Notes: generated by a model not told the origin, from the letters alone. A DNA stretch of 64,000 bases from Pinus tabuliformis (GCA_031772625.1 CM062817.1:948660327-948724326), one strand, 5' to 3'. Counted from the stretch's first letter, positions 21,406 through 34,227 are shown. Translations and numbers: made by a program.

Positions 21406-22351
21406 TCAAATTCCCAATGAATTCTCCACTGACAGAGGCTCATCATACTCAATCTGATCCTTGAATGTTAATGAAAATATACTAATGAATATTTGAACTT
21501 TCATTTTCTCATCCCTACGGTAAGGCACAAACTGCAACAACTCAAAAAACTTAGTCGTATACTCTACATATATAATAGATCCCATCCTTAGCTCGTAGAT
21601 ATCCTTAGTCTTTCTATCATAATACATCTCTGATAAATACTTCTTTTTGAAAAGTCTCTTGAATTCGTTCCAGCTCAACTCCTCCTTCCTGATGCCTCTG
21701 ACATGCTTCACATCTTCCCACCAAATGTCTATTTTTCCCTTGAGACTGAAAATAGCTACCATTCCATTCATATTCTCTATATAGTCATGCAACTCGAATA
21801 ACTTCTTCATCCTAAGCAACCATGCTTCTTCATATCCTAGTTTCTTCAGCTCTCCATTGAACTTAGGAGGCTTCGTCTTCTTGAACTCATACGGAAACTA
21901 TCCCCTCTCACTCCTTCTATAAGGATGATACTGATGATGACCATGATGTCTATCTGAATTGGAACAAGAATAGAACCCATAACCACTACTTCTCCTATCA
22001 AGTGTATCCATCCTTCTGCCACCTCTGACCATATCATCTCTATCCAACATGTGCCATGATCGAGATCAGTTACCATATGCTCCATTACTCCTGTCCTCTT
22101 ATCCATAACTCATCTTTTCCATTCCCTATCTCTGCAAATCTGATAAACTCGATTGCTACATTGACCTCCTATGCTCTGGAAAGTCTTTCCTGTGATTGAA
22201 TGATCCTTTCATTATTTTCTGTGCAACTCCTCATTTCTACCTTTAGACGTCTCAAGGTGCCTGTTATGTTAGGAGAGTACTCATCTCTTTGTTTCTCATC
22301 TAATCTATAAGGAGATTCACGCGAACTATAGTCCACCATTCTGCCTGTCAT
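21406..22351 (-). pseudogene. Gag of element D
   Basis: The capsid region at 21406-21819 has the retrotransposon gag signature: IDIWWEDV, ELSWNEFKRLFKKKYLSEMYYDRK, ELRMGSIIYVEYTTKFFELLQFVPYR. Upstream (21846-22351) are broken N-terminal segments rich in Arg and Ser. This is the structural protein that packages element RNA. Several stops separate the pieces. Confidence 0.78.
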
Positions 22352-22627
22352 ATTTTATCTTCTTCCTATAAACATACCATGTTAGATAACCAAATATAAA
22401 CATATTCAAACGTACCTTAGTGCAGTTTAGAGGAGGTTATCTCATATGTACAAATCAGTCTAGATTAGGAAGATACACATATATATATATACATATTCAT
22501 ATCAACATATCGACATCATGCATGATATCCCTCATTGCATACAATGACATCATGCATGACAACCATAACCATGACAATGCATTCATAACAACATGCATCT
22601 AGCGCATTGTGTCAAAGTGTTTGAACA

Positions 22628-22643
22628 TGAAGCTCTAATACCA
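22628..22643 (-). other. Primer-binding site of element D (initiator Met type)
   Basis: Minus-strand TGGTATTAGAGCTTCA matches the common plant PBS TGGTATCAGAGC for initiator tRNA-Met with one change. It lies 9 nt from the LTR start at 22653, a slightly long gap. Confidence 0.75.
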
Positions 22644-22652
22644 GTTTTTAAT

Positions 22653-24153
22653 TGTTGCCTCCCACATTTACCCAATTTCATCGGCCTGTCAGGGTAAACA
22701 TGAGGAAAAGGGTTACTATGAAATCACTCGACCTCCAAGCTCCAGTCATGGAAATGGGGCTAAAAACTAACAACTCATAATATCCATTAGGGCTGTAGGA
22801 CACTTAAGGGCCAAAGAACTATCCGAACTAACCAAACCCTAAGATGGGGCTCCTTTTCCATACCCTAAGACCACAACCAAATGCATGAAAATGCATGGGT
22901 GCAGTTATATGCCTCCAACCGCACGCACAACACTGCCTCCATGTTCCAATATAGAAGGTGAAGTCTCAATATTTGAGTCACTTTTCCATGCAAACCTCCA
23001 TAACACTACCCAGAACTATCTGTAACTTCTCAAAATCATAAATGACATAATGGAAAATCTTATCATACAAACTTGAATAAGAACTAACATAGGGCATGCC
23101 TAGTTCATAACAAACATTTCATCAAACACATGGAAAACATGTAAGCCACAGGTCATGAATATCTAATCATATTAGTCTGAGAATCACTAATAAGGCTTTA
23201 TACCCTCTCAACATAGATGAAATAGCACATTATTACATACATTCATCAACCAATCAATAACTAAACGATTCATGACAAGAGCCATAGATGGTACACATCA
23301 TAAATCATGCTTATAACCAACATATAACTAGAATATTAGTCATGATATCAAAACCATCAAAGAAATATAATAACAAGTATAAGTACTCATGAATCACAAT
23401 AGAGAAATAACTCTTATTAACAAATGCAAAAGTCAACCAATTAAGGGACTTCCATGTACCACCCAACCATAGATTGAGCCTAACCAAATTCTTCTTTCAG
23501 GTAATCACCCTGATTCCATATTCCAAGCATGAATGTGGGATCTCATTCCATAAAACAAGACATAAACAAGAAAGGGAATCCAGAGGTTAAACCGCCTCCA
23601 TCCTCAAACTATTGTGATGTCGCCAAAACTTATCAAGAGATCACAAAACCAAGAAAAGATTGTATGCCTTAGAATTCCTTCACCATCTATTGACGAATTT
23701 TCATATTTCCACCCACCTATCAAGGGCTTCAAGGAGGAAACCATATCCACCCCAAACCCTTGGAAATTTTCCCAGGACCACCTCACCCGGATCCAAAATA
23801 TTTCAGCAGTCCAAAGCTCAACCAAAAGTGAATCCCGTCATACCATGGTTATCAAAGAAATGGAAAGGAGAGGTTGAAACCACTATAGAACCCGACAAAA
23901 GCCATGCCAATGAACAAATGAACCAAATAAATAAATGCATGTATTATGCATTCACACCTTAGCTAGTAAATCACATATGCAACCTAGTACCTGAAAAATT
24001 CTCCTGCTAAAACTGTTGATCCAACCTTCTCCTTGCTTTCCTTTCTTGTCCTTTTCCTTCCTTTTCTTTCTTGATTTGTTTCTCCTCTTGGTGGTATTCT
24101 CTCTCTTTCTCACTTGAACCAAGCTAAAACTGACAAAAAGATAAACCAACTAA
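22653..24153 (-). repeat. 5' LTR of element D, PBS-side portion
   Basis: Plus-strand TGTTGCCTCC start beside the PBS. From about 23708 it aligns with the 3' LTR at 16188. At 24154 it is cut by the 5' LTR of element E and resumes at 63414. No gene is seen inside. Confidence 0.78.
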
Positions 24154-26118
24154 TGAGTCCCAATAATAGGTATATTTTGAAGATCATCATGCCATCCTCC
24201 ATCCTTAAAACCATCATTCTCTCACATTAATTCACATCCTTTTTTATATTATACTTAGTAAGAGGAGTAAAAGGTTTTTGTCATAATTTATGGTCTAATG
24301 TGGTTTAATTGCATGGAAAAGAAGCATTTTCGAGGCAATTACTATGCAGGGTATTGATGGAGACAACCAAGAGAGAATCTAGGGGGTTTGTCCACCTTCT
24401 TAGCTCCCTAACTTGCCTTGGGATCAAATCATCCTCTCTCACCACTTCAAATTCATTGGCATCTAAGTCAAGCCTAGTCCAAGTGAATCTCAAGAGGGAC
24501 AAGATTCACGATTTCCGAGATCAAGCAGGGAATCACTCCTGCTTTCAAGGGAGCTAAAATTAGCTGCCCTTTTGTATAAATAAACAAGGAGAAAATCTCA
24601 TTGGGATCCAAAGTCATTATTCAGGTAGGTGTAGATATTGAGCTTCAACCTTGACATTGTCATTTTGAACTTCTATGCTATGTATGAGACATTTACTTTT
24701 TGATAATGAGAACTTTGATTTTACGTTGCATCTGATTTAGTTTTAGAGGGTTTAGACCCTTAGGTTTGGGCCCAACCTAGAGGCTTTGGTCCCTCTTTTT
24801 GTACTTATGTTTTACTCTTGAATCCATGAAGTTCATAGTTTTGTTGATTTAAGTATATATTAAGCTATAAAAAACTATGGTTGAAAGCGTGTACATCACC
24901 TCTCTTGTGGGAGAATGAGTGGAAGGATTCACAACCTCAGTCCAAAAATATCATGTTTATGATTTCTTGGAAATAGATTAATGTTAGTTCTTTTCTTTAC
25001 ATATGATATATGTAGCTTAGAAGTCAATTTAGTGATTAGATTAGTGTTATGGAATAAAATAGATTTTATTTAAATTCCACTCATCTTTTCCATCATAGGT
25101 TATATCATTTTGTCAATGATAAATGGATGTATGCATGTGATTGATTGCAGGGTTGTATTGATATGCAGGGAAGGGTACCTTTTCCACTTCCATCTTGGAC
25201 TCCTCCATCTTCTCTTTCCACCTTCAATTTTGTCCCAAAACTCTGTTTCCATAAGTCATTTTTCCTAGTAAACTTAGGACACCATGAGCATTCATCCTAG
25301 TGCAAGAAAAACCTTTGAGAGGTCCTGAGCTTGGCTAGGGGGCTCAACCCAACCTCCATCCACCTTTCCATACCCTCAATACATCATTTTCACCCTCAAA
25401 AGCCACTCAGAACCCCTCCTGTAGCATTGCAGGCCCTCTTATAGCAATAGAATACCTCATGTGGCAAGCATGTAGCACCATGTTTCTTCACCAGTTTTGA
25501 TCCCCACTTTAACTTTAGCTCAGTCAAGATGAATAATGACCCCCAGCTATGATTTGATGATTAGGGGAAGCTCCTAGGCCACTCCAACTATCCTTTTCCT
25601 CACTGCAAAAGAGATTAGAATTAGGTTTTTTAATCACAAGTATGATGTAAGTAAGCTTCTAGCTTTCAAGCAGGTATGAACTAGGTAGATGATACATGAA
25701 ATTATGTTGGTAGTTTGATGAATTATATAAGATAAAGTAGATTCCTTTCTGTAAGTAGATTTGGCATATTGATGAATTTTGCAAGATAAAATGGCTTTCT
25801 TTTTGAAAGTATATTAGCCCTTGTCCTTTCACGAATTGATTAATTAACATCTACAAATTGAGAAAATGGAATTTTCGCATTCATAGCTAGAACTAGTTTT
25901 CAATTGCACTTTCATCAACAATATTGCCTTATAGTTTAGTAGGAGGAATGGTATTTGAGCACTTTGATCAAATATCATGACTGAGGGTGACATGAGTGGA
26001 ATCCAATCTATTGTGCATGTAACACAGTCACCTCTAAGTGTTTACGAACCCCCGTTTGATAATTTTATTTGAGGAGCCCTTATGAGTTGCAACATTCTTG
26101 GCGCAATACCAGGCCTCA
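24154..26118 (+). repeat. 5' LTR of element E
   Basis: About 1965 bp matching 61422-63413. It has a TATAAATAA box at 24575-24583, conserved at 61842-61850. Near 25420-25490 it holds several (C)CTCCTGTAGCA/TATAGCA words, the complement of the GCTACAGGAGG word common in the 3' part of the element. Confidence 0.85.
24575..24583 (+). promoter_or_regulatory. TATA box of the E LTR
   Basis: TATAAATAA, present at the corresponding place in both LTRs; likely U3 promoter. Confidence 0.6.
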
Positions 26119-26123
26119 CTACT

Positions 26124-26144
26124 TTTTGGCGTTATTTTCGGGGA
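26124..26144 (+). other. Primer-binding site of element E
   Basis: TTTTGGCGTTATTTTCGGGGA starts five bases after the LTR end. It resembles a mutated tRNA-Asp-type site (TTGGCGCCGTTGCCGGGGA). It establishes plus orientation. Confidence 0.65.
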
Positions 26145-26244
26145 GTTTTCTAAGTAGATGTTGTTTCTGCTTCAACATTTTTTTTGTTTTGCATTCCATT
26201 TTTGAAAAAGTAAGAAAATAAAAAAATAAAAATAAAAATGTTTC

Positions 26245-27540
26245 ATGCCTCGTAGGTGTAGGGATGATCAAGAAAAATTCTTACCAAAAACCCCCACACC
26301 CTTAAGAAGTCAACCTTCACTCTTCTTCGGCGACTGTGAGCTTCCCTCTCTAACTACAGGGGAGTTAGAAGATCATCTAGGGGATCAAACTGAATTTTTT
26401 GAAGAACCCATTGGGGAAGACAAAGGACCCATTTCACCTACCCAAATTATGGCTGAAAACATGGAAAATGAGGTTTTTCCTATGAAGGAGACCAATTGAG
26501 AGGCTAGAATGGAGAATATAAGCCCTACTTCCCTTCCACACTTCCATGGATTAACCTCTGAGGATTCTAACACCTTCATTTTTGAATGTTTTGTCATTTG
26601 TAGGACCTATGACTATGCCTCTAATGAGCATATTTTGAAGTTATTCCTCTCTACCCTTAAAGATTTAGCCTTGCACTAGTTTATGTGTTTGCCTTGGGGT
26701 AGCATCACTACGTAAGCCTAAATGCAACAAGCCTTCAATAGAAAGTACAAGGACTATTGTAGGTCCAAAGTAACCAACGAAGAAATATTTAGAATGACAC
26801 TTGGACCTAGTGGATCCCTAGAGGAATATGAGGATATATTTCAACTCATTTATAGGAGGGCCAAATATACCCTTGATCCAAAGTCACTCAAGCTAATTCT
26901 TCTCCGAGGGATTAGGGAGGATATTTTGGAAACCATCAACATGTTGTATGGAGGAGATGTCTATCAATTATCCTACAATGACATCAAAAATTTATTCAAG
27001 AATCTCTCTAGGGCTGCTACGAAGAAGGGTAGGGCTTGTCAAGGCTTGGTCAGTTCCTCTCCCTCCACAACATCCACTAAGAACGAGATAGGAATTTTTT
27101 TTGGAGGATTTCAAGAGTGAAATGTTGCATACCTTTGTATTTCAAATGGGTACAATGCAAATCAAAAGAAATAAAAAGGATATATTTCAACTCAGTTATA
27201 GGAGGGAAAAATATACCCTTGATCCCAAGTCACTCAAGCTAATTCTTCTCCGAGGGATCAGGGAGGATATGTTGGAAACCATCAACATGTTGTATGGAGA
27301 AGATATCTATCAATTATGCTACAATGACATCAAAAATGTATTCAAGAATCTCTTTAGGGTTGCTACGAATAAGGGTAGCGCTTGTCAAGGCTTGGTCAGT
27401 TCCTCTCCCTCCACAACATCCATTAAGAATGAGATAGGAAATTTTTTGGAGAATTTCAAGAGTGAAATGTTACATACCTTTGTATTTCAAATGGATACCA
27501 TACAAATCAAAAGAAACAAAGAGGATGTATAAAGGGCACT
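26245..27540 (+). pseudogene. Gag of element E, with internal duplication
   Basis: Starts with a true ATG (MPRRCRDDQEKFL) about 100 bp after the PBS. The capsid region reads MQQAFNRKYKDYCRSK, GSLEEYEDIFQLIYRRAKYT, LILLRGIREDILETINMLYG and YNDIKNLFKNLSRAATKKG. The segment from GAGGATATATTTCAACTC to the next copy is duplicated head to tail, so the second half of the capsid occurs twice. The 346-bp period is not a multiple of three, so the copies lie in different frames. Further stops separate the start from the capsid. Dead gene. Confidence 0.8.
26833..27524 (+). repeat. 346-bp tandem duplication inside E gag
   Basis: First copy 26833-27178, second 27179-27524, about 94% alike by eye. It includes the LLRGIRED and YNDIKN coding stretches and the Ser-rich SSPSTTS segment. 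Confidence 0.9.
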
Positions 27541-28095
27541 AGATATTTTTTGCCCTAGATGCACCAAAATACATCCTAGGAATGAATGCCCATTGCATGT
27601 CATAGAAGTTTGTCTACTCTGTGAAGAAAATCATGCAACAAACAAATGCCCTTCTTTTCTAGGACTAAAATATGTATCCCAAGGGGGAGAAGGTGGGTCA
27701 AAGTAGCTTTGGTTCATTAATCAAAGAAGAGCTCAAGGACCTCATTCATATAAAGAAGGCATTCAAGGTGCACACTACTCTTATCATAATCCAAATAAAA
27801 ATTCACCTTTGCAACCTTGGCTCTCTTCCACTCATCCATCGTGGTCCACACCTCCTTCTTGGCCTTATGGTCCTCCATATCTTCCTCAACCTATCAACCA
27901 TCCCTTTTAGCCATATCCACCCTAATATTCTCAATGGGGAACCCATCACAAGGCTATAGGCCTCAAGTCAACCAGTCTCTTTCTTTACTACCTCAAACCC
28001 AACTCAAACCACAACTCACTCATCCTAATCCACCTAAGAAACATCAAATTCCTTCTCAACCCAATCCGAACCCAAACAAAAAACAATCACAATAG
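27541..28095 (+). pseudogene. Zinc knuckles and Gag C-terminus of element E
   Basis: Shortly after the duplication a frame reads two Cys-rich knuckles: CPRCTKIHPRNECP and CLLCEENHATNKCP, the second a clean CX2CX4HX4C. A Pro/Gln-rich tail follows. These bind element RNA during packaging. The frame is broken by several stops. Confidence 0.7.
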
Positions 28096-28131
28096 GTCTA
28101 CAATGGAGAGACATCCTATCCTTCTTATGTT

Positions 28132-28722
28132 ATGGAAATCGAGGAGATCAACCTTCACTCTAAGAGAGTTCTCCCAGATAATCACCCACCTTCTCCACCT
28201 GAAGAGCTTGAAGAAGAGAAGGAAGATAGTTTTCTTAAAGGCAATCCACCTCCTTTTCCTGAGAGGTTGATCCACGCTATCCAGCACACCCGAGAAGAGG
28301 TTGAACTTCTAGTAGAATTGAAGAATTTATGTGTTAATATAACCCTTCTCTAGGCCATATAAGAGGTTCCCATCAATAATAATATTATCAAGGAGAAAAT
28401 ATTGAAAAATCCTGAGAGAAGAAAAAGAGACACCCCCACCATAAATGTTGTTGGGAAACTATCTAATTTGATGCTTGGGAGGGTGATCTTCCCAAAATAT
28501 CTACACCCTAGAAGCCCGGTAGTAGATGCGCACATTGATGGCCTTATAGTCCCTAATACGCTGATTGATCTTCAGACTGTAATCAATGTGATGCCTACGG
28601 AAGCCATGCTAAAGCTTAATATCCAAGTGGCTTTGAGGAAGATCACCACAATGTTGCAGCTTTCCAATAGATCCACAATAGCTCTTGAGGGAGTTGTTGA
28701 CAATGTTATGGTCTCAATTTAA
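28132..28722 (+). pseudogene. Protease of element E
   Basis: The frame at 28402-28722 contains the region equivalent to the aspartic protease: VVDAHIDGLIVPNTLIDLQT then INVMPTEAMLKLN. Related gypsy elements have D-L/S-G-A-S-I-N-L/V-M-P here, so the Gly and surrounding residues of the active site are mutated (LIDLQTVINVMP). Upstream 28132-28353 is an acidic linker. Inactive. Confidence 0.65.
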
Positions 28723-29189
28723 TCTTGGGAGTATCGTATTGATTTCCTAGTTCTCTAGCCTAAAACAAAGTTTAATGGCTATCCTCTCATCTTAGGAAGA
28801 TTATGGTTGGCAACTATTGATGCCTACATTAGTTGTAGGGCTGGGAACATGACCATTAAGAATGGAAATTTTTCAAAACAATAGGTAATGTATCCTCCTT
28901 CTCAACCTTATATGGACCATGAGTAACCCTTGTGGTTAGAAGAGGAGGAAGAGGATGAACTGTATCACACCACCCCCTACCCAATCTACACTCTAGATAT
29001 TATTATAGGATGGGTTAAACCTGATGAAGATTACCTCATTAACCATATCCTTCAGAACCAACCTCCCTCTCCCATACCAATTAATGGGTTGATGAAAGAA
29101 TCTGGGAGTAGTCCTTGGAATGACTTGTGCATATTTACTCAATTCCATAACATGTCAATATTGTAGAGTTTGGCCCATCCATAACCTTA
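28723..29189 (+). pseudogene. Protease C-terminus and linker of element E
   Basis: Broken frames between protease and RT. The remnant ILGRLWLATIDAYISCRAG-like region near 28790-28850 matches the usual protease end, and an acidic linker (EEEEEDELYHTT, 28930-28970) follows. Confidence 0.55.
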
Positions 29190-30183
29190 AAGATCAATCC
29201 TTCTCTCTTGGCCAAACAAGAAGAACAATTGTGCAATTTGTTCAGGCAACACTTAGATGATTTTGCCTGGGATTATAAGGAAATGAAAGGTGTGTATCCC
29301 TCAGTTTGTACCCATCATATTTACATCAAGGAGGGATGAAAACCTATGCACCAACTCGAGAGAGGGATGCACCCAAATCTTAACGACATTATGAAAGAAT
29401 CACTGCAAAATTTATTGGATGCGAGGTTAATATACCCCATTTTAGATAGTGAGTCTGTGTCAACTCTTGTTTTAGTTTCCAAGAAGAATGGGAAGTGGAA
29501 AATTTGTGTTGATTGTTGGGAACTTGACAAGGCTACAAAGAAGGACCATTTTCCTTTACCCTTCATTTACCAAGTCCTAGATGGCCTTGCAGGAAAGAAA
29601 TTCTTCTCCTTCTTGGATGGATTTATTGGATACAACCAAATCGAGATCAACTCTAAAGACCAATATAATGTCACATTTACATTTCCTTGGGGTAACTTTT
29701 CTTATAGATTTCTTCCATTCGATTTGTGAAATGCCCCTGCTACTTTCTATAGGGTAGTTTTGAGTATTTTTGTTGAAATTTTTCATGATTCTTTTGAATA
29801 TACATGGATGATTCAATCCTTATGGATGTGACTTCCATGTATCTCTCTCCAATTTGTGCAAGGTCTCGAAGAAATGTATTGAAATTAATCTTTCTCTCAT
29901 CCCGGGCCATTCCATATCCAAGGAAGGGATACATGTTGACCTAAACAAAATTTCCATCATCAAAAGGGTCCCTAGCCCTCAAAATAAAATAGATGTCAAG
30001 AGTTTCTTAGGTATAGCTAGGTATTATAGGAGATTCATCAAAGACTTTAGTAAAGTGGACTTACCTTTGTTTGGATTATTTGCCAAGGATTCATACTTCT
30101 GTTGGGAAAACAATTGTCAAGAGGCCCTTGAAGTGTTGAAAGAAAAATTTACCACTGCACCCATCCTAAGGGGTCCTAACTAG
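29190..30183 (+). pseudogene. Reverse transcriptase of element E
   Basis: Motifs in order: MKESLQNLLDARLIYPI, VLVSKKNGKWKICVDCWELD, KDHFPLPFIYQVLDGLAG, FFSFLDGFIGYNQIEI, NVTFTFPWGNFSYRFLPFDL. A frameshift and stop at 29727 follow, then a YMDDS catalytic box near 29800 in another frame. From 29854 the thumb and connection read SIIKRVPSPQNKIDVKSFLG and ARYYRRFIKDFSKVDLPL. This is standard gypsy RT, inactivated by at least two frameshifts. Confidence 0.85.
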
Positions 30184-30540
30184 GCATTTCCTGTCCATAT
30201 CCATATGGATAAAGTTTTGGGGGGAGCCTTAGGACAAGTAGGAGATAAATTTCCTTATTCCATCTATTTCATTTGTAATAATTTGTCTAAAGTTGAGTTT
30301 AATTACATTGTCACTGAAAAATAACCCTTAGTTGAAGTACATTCTTTAAACAAATTCAAGCACTATATCACTAGGTATCAAACTTTTGGTTATACTGATC
30401 ATGAAACCATTAAATATTTTATGAATAAGATTGATGTCAATGCGAGGATAATTAGATGATTTTATCGTTAAAAAACTTTGATTTGACTATTATTGACAAA
30501 CTAGGGAAAGAAAATGTTGTTGTAGATTTTTTGTTCATGT
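30184..30540 (+). pseudogene. RNase H of element E
   Basis: Follows RT in a broken frame: words equivalent to GGALGQVGDKFPYSIYFI, NLSKVEFNYIVTEK and KFKHYITRYQTFGYTDH, then LIDKLGKENVVVDFL-like (FDLTIIDKLGKENVVVDFLF). These are the standard gypsy RNase H motifs, with several stops. Confidence 0.75.
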
Positions 30541-31850
30541 TAACCTTTCCTATAGGTAATGAGGAGACGTTGAATGATCAACTACCACATGAACACCTCT
30601 TTTCCATCTCAGTTCTTTCTCCTTGGTTTTCTGACATAGCCAACTACTTAGTTGCATGGAAGGTCCCTCCTAATCTATCATCTAGAGATAAAAGGAATAT
30701 TGTAAGGAAAAGCTCTCCTTTCACCTGGATTAGGGGAAATATTTTCAGTTTGGGACAAGATCAGGTCTGGGGAGATTTGTAAGAGAAGAGGAGGTCTTTT
30801 ACATCCTCTTAGCATGTCCTGATGGACCTTGTGGATTTCATTTTGATGCTAAAAGGACAACCTTTAAATTTAGAGGTTGGTTACTATTGGACCACTTTAC
30901 ATCAAGATGTAAGGAGATACACCACTAGATGTAATCAGTGCCAAAGGATGGGAAAACCCACACCGAGGGATGAAATTCTGCTACGACCTCAAGTGGGACA
31001 TGGATTTCACTGGGATAATTGATCCACAATTAGGATAGAAGAGATGCATCATTGTGTGAATTGATTACTTAACAAAGTCAGATGAGACAAAGGTAGTCAA
31101 AGCAACAACTGAGCAGAAAGTGGCTAATTTTTTTATGAGAAAACATCTTCTACAAGTTTGGGTATCCAACGGAGGTAGTCACCAATCAAGGAGCAGAATT
31201 CACATAAAATCTGATTGAATATCTCATGAGGCAATAGCATATCAAGCACAAGACATCCATTGCATATCACCCTCAAGAAAATGGGCAAGTAGAGGTCACA
31301 TACATAGCATTGGAGAGCATCCTCACCAAGGTTGTTAAAAATAGGATAAAATATTGGGCAGAGAGACTAGTACAGGCCACTTAGGCCTACAACACCACCT
31401 AGAAAACCACCACTGGGTTCACTCCATATGACTTGGTTTATGGGAAGAAGGCTTTTCTTTCTATTGAGTTTGAATATAACACTTTGAGAATGGAACCTCA
31501 GTTGAACTTAGAATTCACTACAACATAGCAAGAAAGATTGCTCCAACTTAATGGCTTAGATGAGTTCAAAATGTAAGATCTCCTAGACACTGAATTCATA
31601 CAACTACAAAGGAAGTTCTGGAATGATACACATATCAAGGAAGATGCTTTTCAAGAAGGATATTGGGCCCTATTATATGATTCTAAGTTCAAAGAGTTCA
31701 AAAAAACCTAATGACAAGATAGTTGGCTCCATACCTAGCAAAAAAGTGTCATGGAAATGGATTTTTCCAGATCAGAACCATTGATGAGGAAGGAATTCCC
31801 TTACCTGTAAATGGTTATAGCTTGAACCTTTATTGAAGACCACTTTCCAA
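30541..31850 (+). pseudogene. Integrase of element E
   Basis: After FSDIANYLVAWKVPPNL, the zinc-binding module has GGHF-type and CNQCQRMGKP motifs (30900-30950). The core from about 31000 shows VCIDYLTKS-like and a Tyr-His-Pro-Gln-Glu-Asn-Gly region near 31260, the third catalytic site, in changed frames. The C-terminal part runs to about 31840. Many stops. It would have joined element cDNA to the chromosome. Confidence 0.72.
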
Positions 31851-31859
31851 GGAATAATT

Positions 31860-33898
31860 TCTTAGTTCAGTCAATAATGAATTAAATGTGATTGGGAGTT
31901 TCATAACTTTCATTCCACAACATTCCTAGAAATTTGAAAAAAAAAAAATTGCCTAGATGAAAACCTTTATGAGGCATCTGAGGCCAACTCCAGGGCTAAA
32001 AACCTCTTTGAGGAAGTTCAGGAGCAAAAAAAAAAAAGAGAGGGAGAAAATTAATAAAGATCCCTAGGTGAAAACGTCCTCAAAGGCAGCATGTTTGTCT
32101 CAAAAAACAAAAAACAAAAAAAAAATAGGAAAAGAAGAACACAACGAAGAAGCTTATACCATGCATGCTAACCTTTCTCTTATTTTCCAAGATTGCACAC
32201 AGTGGAAGATTTAATGACTATAGGACAAAACCTATAATATCTATCCCATCCTTCCATCCATACACCTCATCTCCATCCTCTCCACTCATATGACCATCTC
32301 TCTCCACCATCCAATCAACAAGAAATTCGAATTTCACCTCCTCATTGTGATGTTATAGGAAGGACCTATATTGCTACAGGAGGTCCTGTAATGCTACAGG
32401 AGGAGCCTGTGAAGCTACAGGAGGGGGATCCAAAGAGGATAAAAGCCCAAAATACCCTAATGCCTCTAGTAAATGATAAAGAGTGTCCTCCAATGATTTT
32501 CTCATCATCTATCCATCACCCATCCACTCCATTTCACTCAAAAATTTCTCAAATTTTCCACTCTGTCTTACCTCTAAGAAAGCATAGAAGCCATTATTTT
32601 CTATTTCTACATTGTCTTCACTACTCCCTCATGACTCTAACCCTATCCTCATGGATTTTCATCATCTCCCTCAACACCATCATGCAAACTGAAGACTTCA
32701 AGGGAGGATCAAAATACTACTATAGGAAGAAAGCTCCTCATGTAGCAATATGTGCAGCCACAATAGAAATCACTAATGTTTTTTCCGCACCACTATAAGG
32801 CATGATGGAGCCTTTCCTGAAACGAGGGAGGGACACATCATCCTCATGAAATTTTTCCACTAGCAACAACAGCTTCGACATCATAGAGGCACTTGCACAC
32901 ACACAACAAAATCAATAGTCAAAATGTCATCAAGAATGAAGACATGCACAAGAAACAATTCAAAGAGTCAACTCCCTTGATCATAATGATTCTATGGCCA
33001 AACTCTAGCATGAAGCTGAAACAATTCCATACAAAGGTAGGCTCTAGTATGGCAACCGTCACCTCCTCCCTATGCATAAAATGACTAAACTGTACTTTGA
33101 GTGAGAGAAGTGTTTTAATAGGTTGGATGTGGTCAGTGAACTTTGGCACCCTCAACTAGTAAACTTAATTTAGAGTTAAATCACCCATTCAACGTGGAGA
33201 TGTCAACTCAATATAATATGGTGTCCTCAAAGAGTTGGGTGATAATCACGAGGAGAGAGAAATGATTATAGTGATGGGGAACAACAGTCCAAAAGAGGAA
33301 ACTCATATTAATTCCATGTCACTAAAGTGCTCCAAGATTTTATCCCAAAGAGTATAAATGTATTGGTCTTGACTTAATTTGCACCAACACTCATTCCAAC
33401 GATAGGTAGAGGAAGGATGAGCTATTGTATCAGAAAACCTAGGCCACCATCGATGAGTTTTGAAACCGGTCTGCAAGTGCTATGGGAGGAAGCTACAAGC
33501 AGACCTCCAATTGCTACAGGAGGGCCAAGAGGAGCTACAAGAGGAATTGGAAGGTGAATAAGGTGTCACAGAGGATTGATATTGTCTCAAAACCTTCACG
33601 CACACACAAAATTGTTTTGATAATAAGTATGTGACACCCTCCTTCCTTGTTTCTACATCCATTTGCATGAGAAATCTGCTTGAAATTAAAAGCCTGTAAT
33701 AGTCAATTGATCAGTAGGAGGTCTTTTTGAAAATGGTTGTGGTTAAAAGAAGAGAAAAATAGTTTGGTTGATATCAATTCAAGCACCCTTCTCCCTCACT
33801 ACTACCAAGAAACTTAACATTGTTTCACCATTGAGATTGTTTGAACATTTTTGAATTCCACACATACATAGAACTAAGGAGGAATAGTAGAAGAATTG
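31860..33898 (+). other. E 3' region with remnants of a Leu/Gln/Glu-rich frame
   Basis: Mostly non-coding, starting with A-rich patches (31930-32130). Two places repeat GCTACAGGAGG: 32372-32425, where the open frame at 32391-32798 begins MLQEEPVKLQEGDP, and 33495-33560. In plus-strand translation the repeats give LQEE-type heptads. No known domain. Ends at the insertion of element F (AATTG duplicated as AAATG on the other side). Confidence 0.45.
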
Positions 33899-34214
33899 TG
33901 TTATGAAACCATCTCACAAAAACATAGAAAAGATGGATCAACGGCTTAAAAAATAGCCTCTTCGAGGGGGCAACCTCCTCTACATTACAAAAATGAACAA
34001 TTCTTGGATGATTCAAATCACAATTGACATAACAATATAATGTAAGGGCACCACAATAATAATAGTGGCCTTCTATGGGGCAAAACAATAACAATAAGGG
34101 GGTTAAACTAATAACAATGAGGGAATAGTGGGATTCTATGGGGCACAACAATAACAATAAGGGGGCTACACTAATAACAATGAGGGAATACACTAGTATT
34201 ATAGGGACATAACA
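33899..34214 (-). repeat. 3' LTR of element F
   Basis: 316 bp matching 39603-39967 with some internal deletions. Both carry short internal repeats around GGGGCACAACAATAACAAT, AAGGGGG and ACACTAATAACAATGAGGGAATA. Confidence 0.88.
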
Positions 34215-34227
34215 TGTCCCTCTCCTT
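34215..34227 (-). other. Polypurine tract of element F
   Basis: Minus-strand AAGGAGAGGGACA directly before the TGTTATG start of the 3' LTR. Confidence 0.75.

Noticed and set aside
22470-22500. Short AT microsatellite (ATATATAT) as a feature
   Set aside because: Very short and ordinary for plant non-coding DNA.
32391-32798. Host gene of 135 codons
   Set aside because: Lies within the 3' region of E, begins in its repeated GCTACAGGAGG words, and lacks any recognised domain.
34080-34210. Membrane-like hydrophobic repeats (SLIVISLTPLLLL type) in a minus-strand frame
   Set aside because: They come from short internal repeats of the F LTR and are not a conserved protein.
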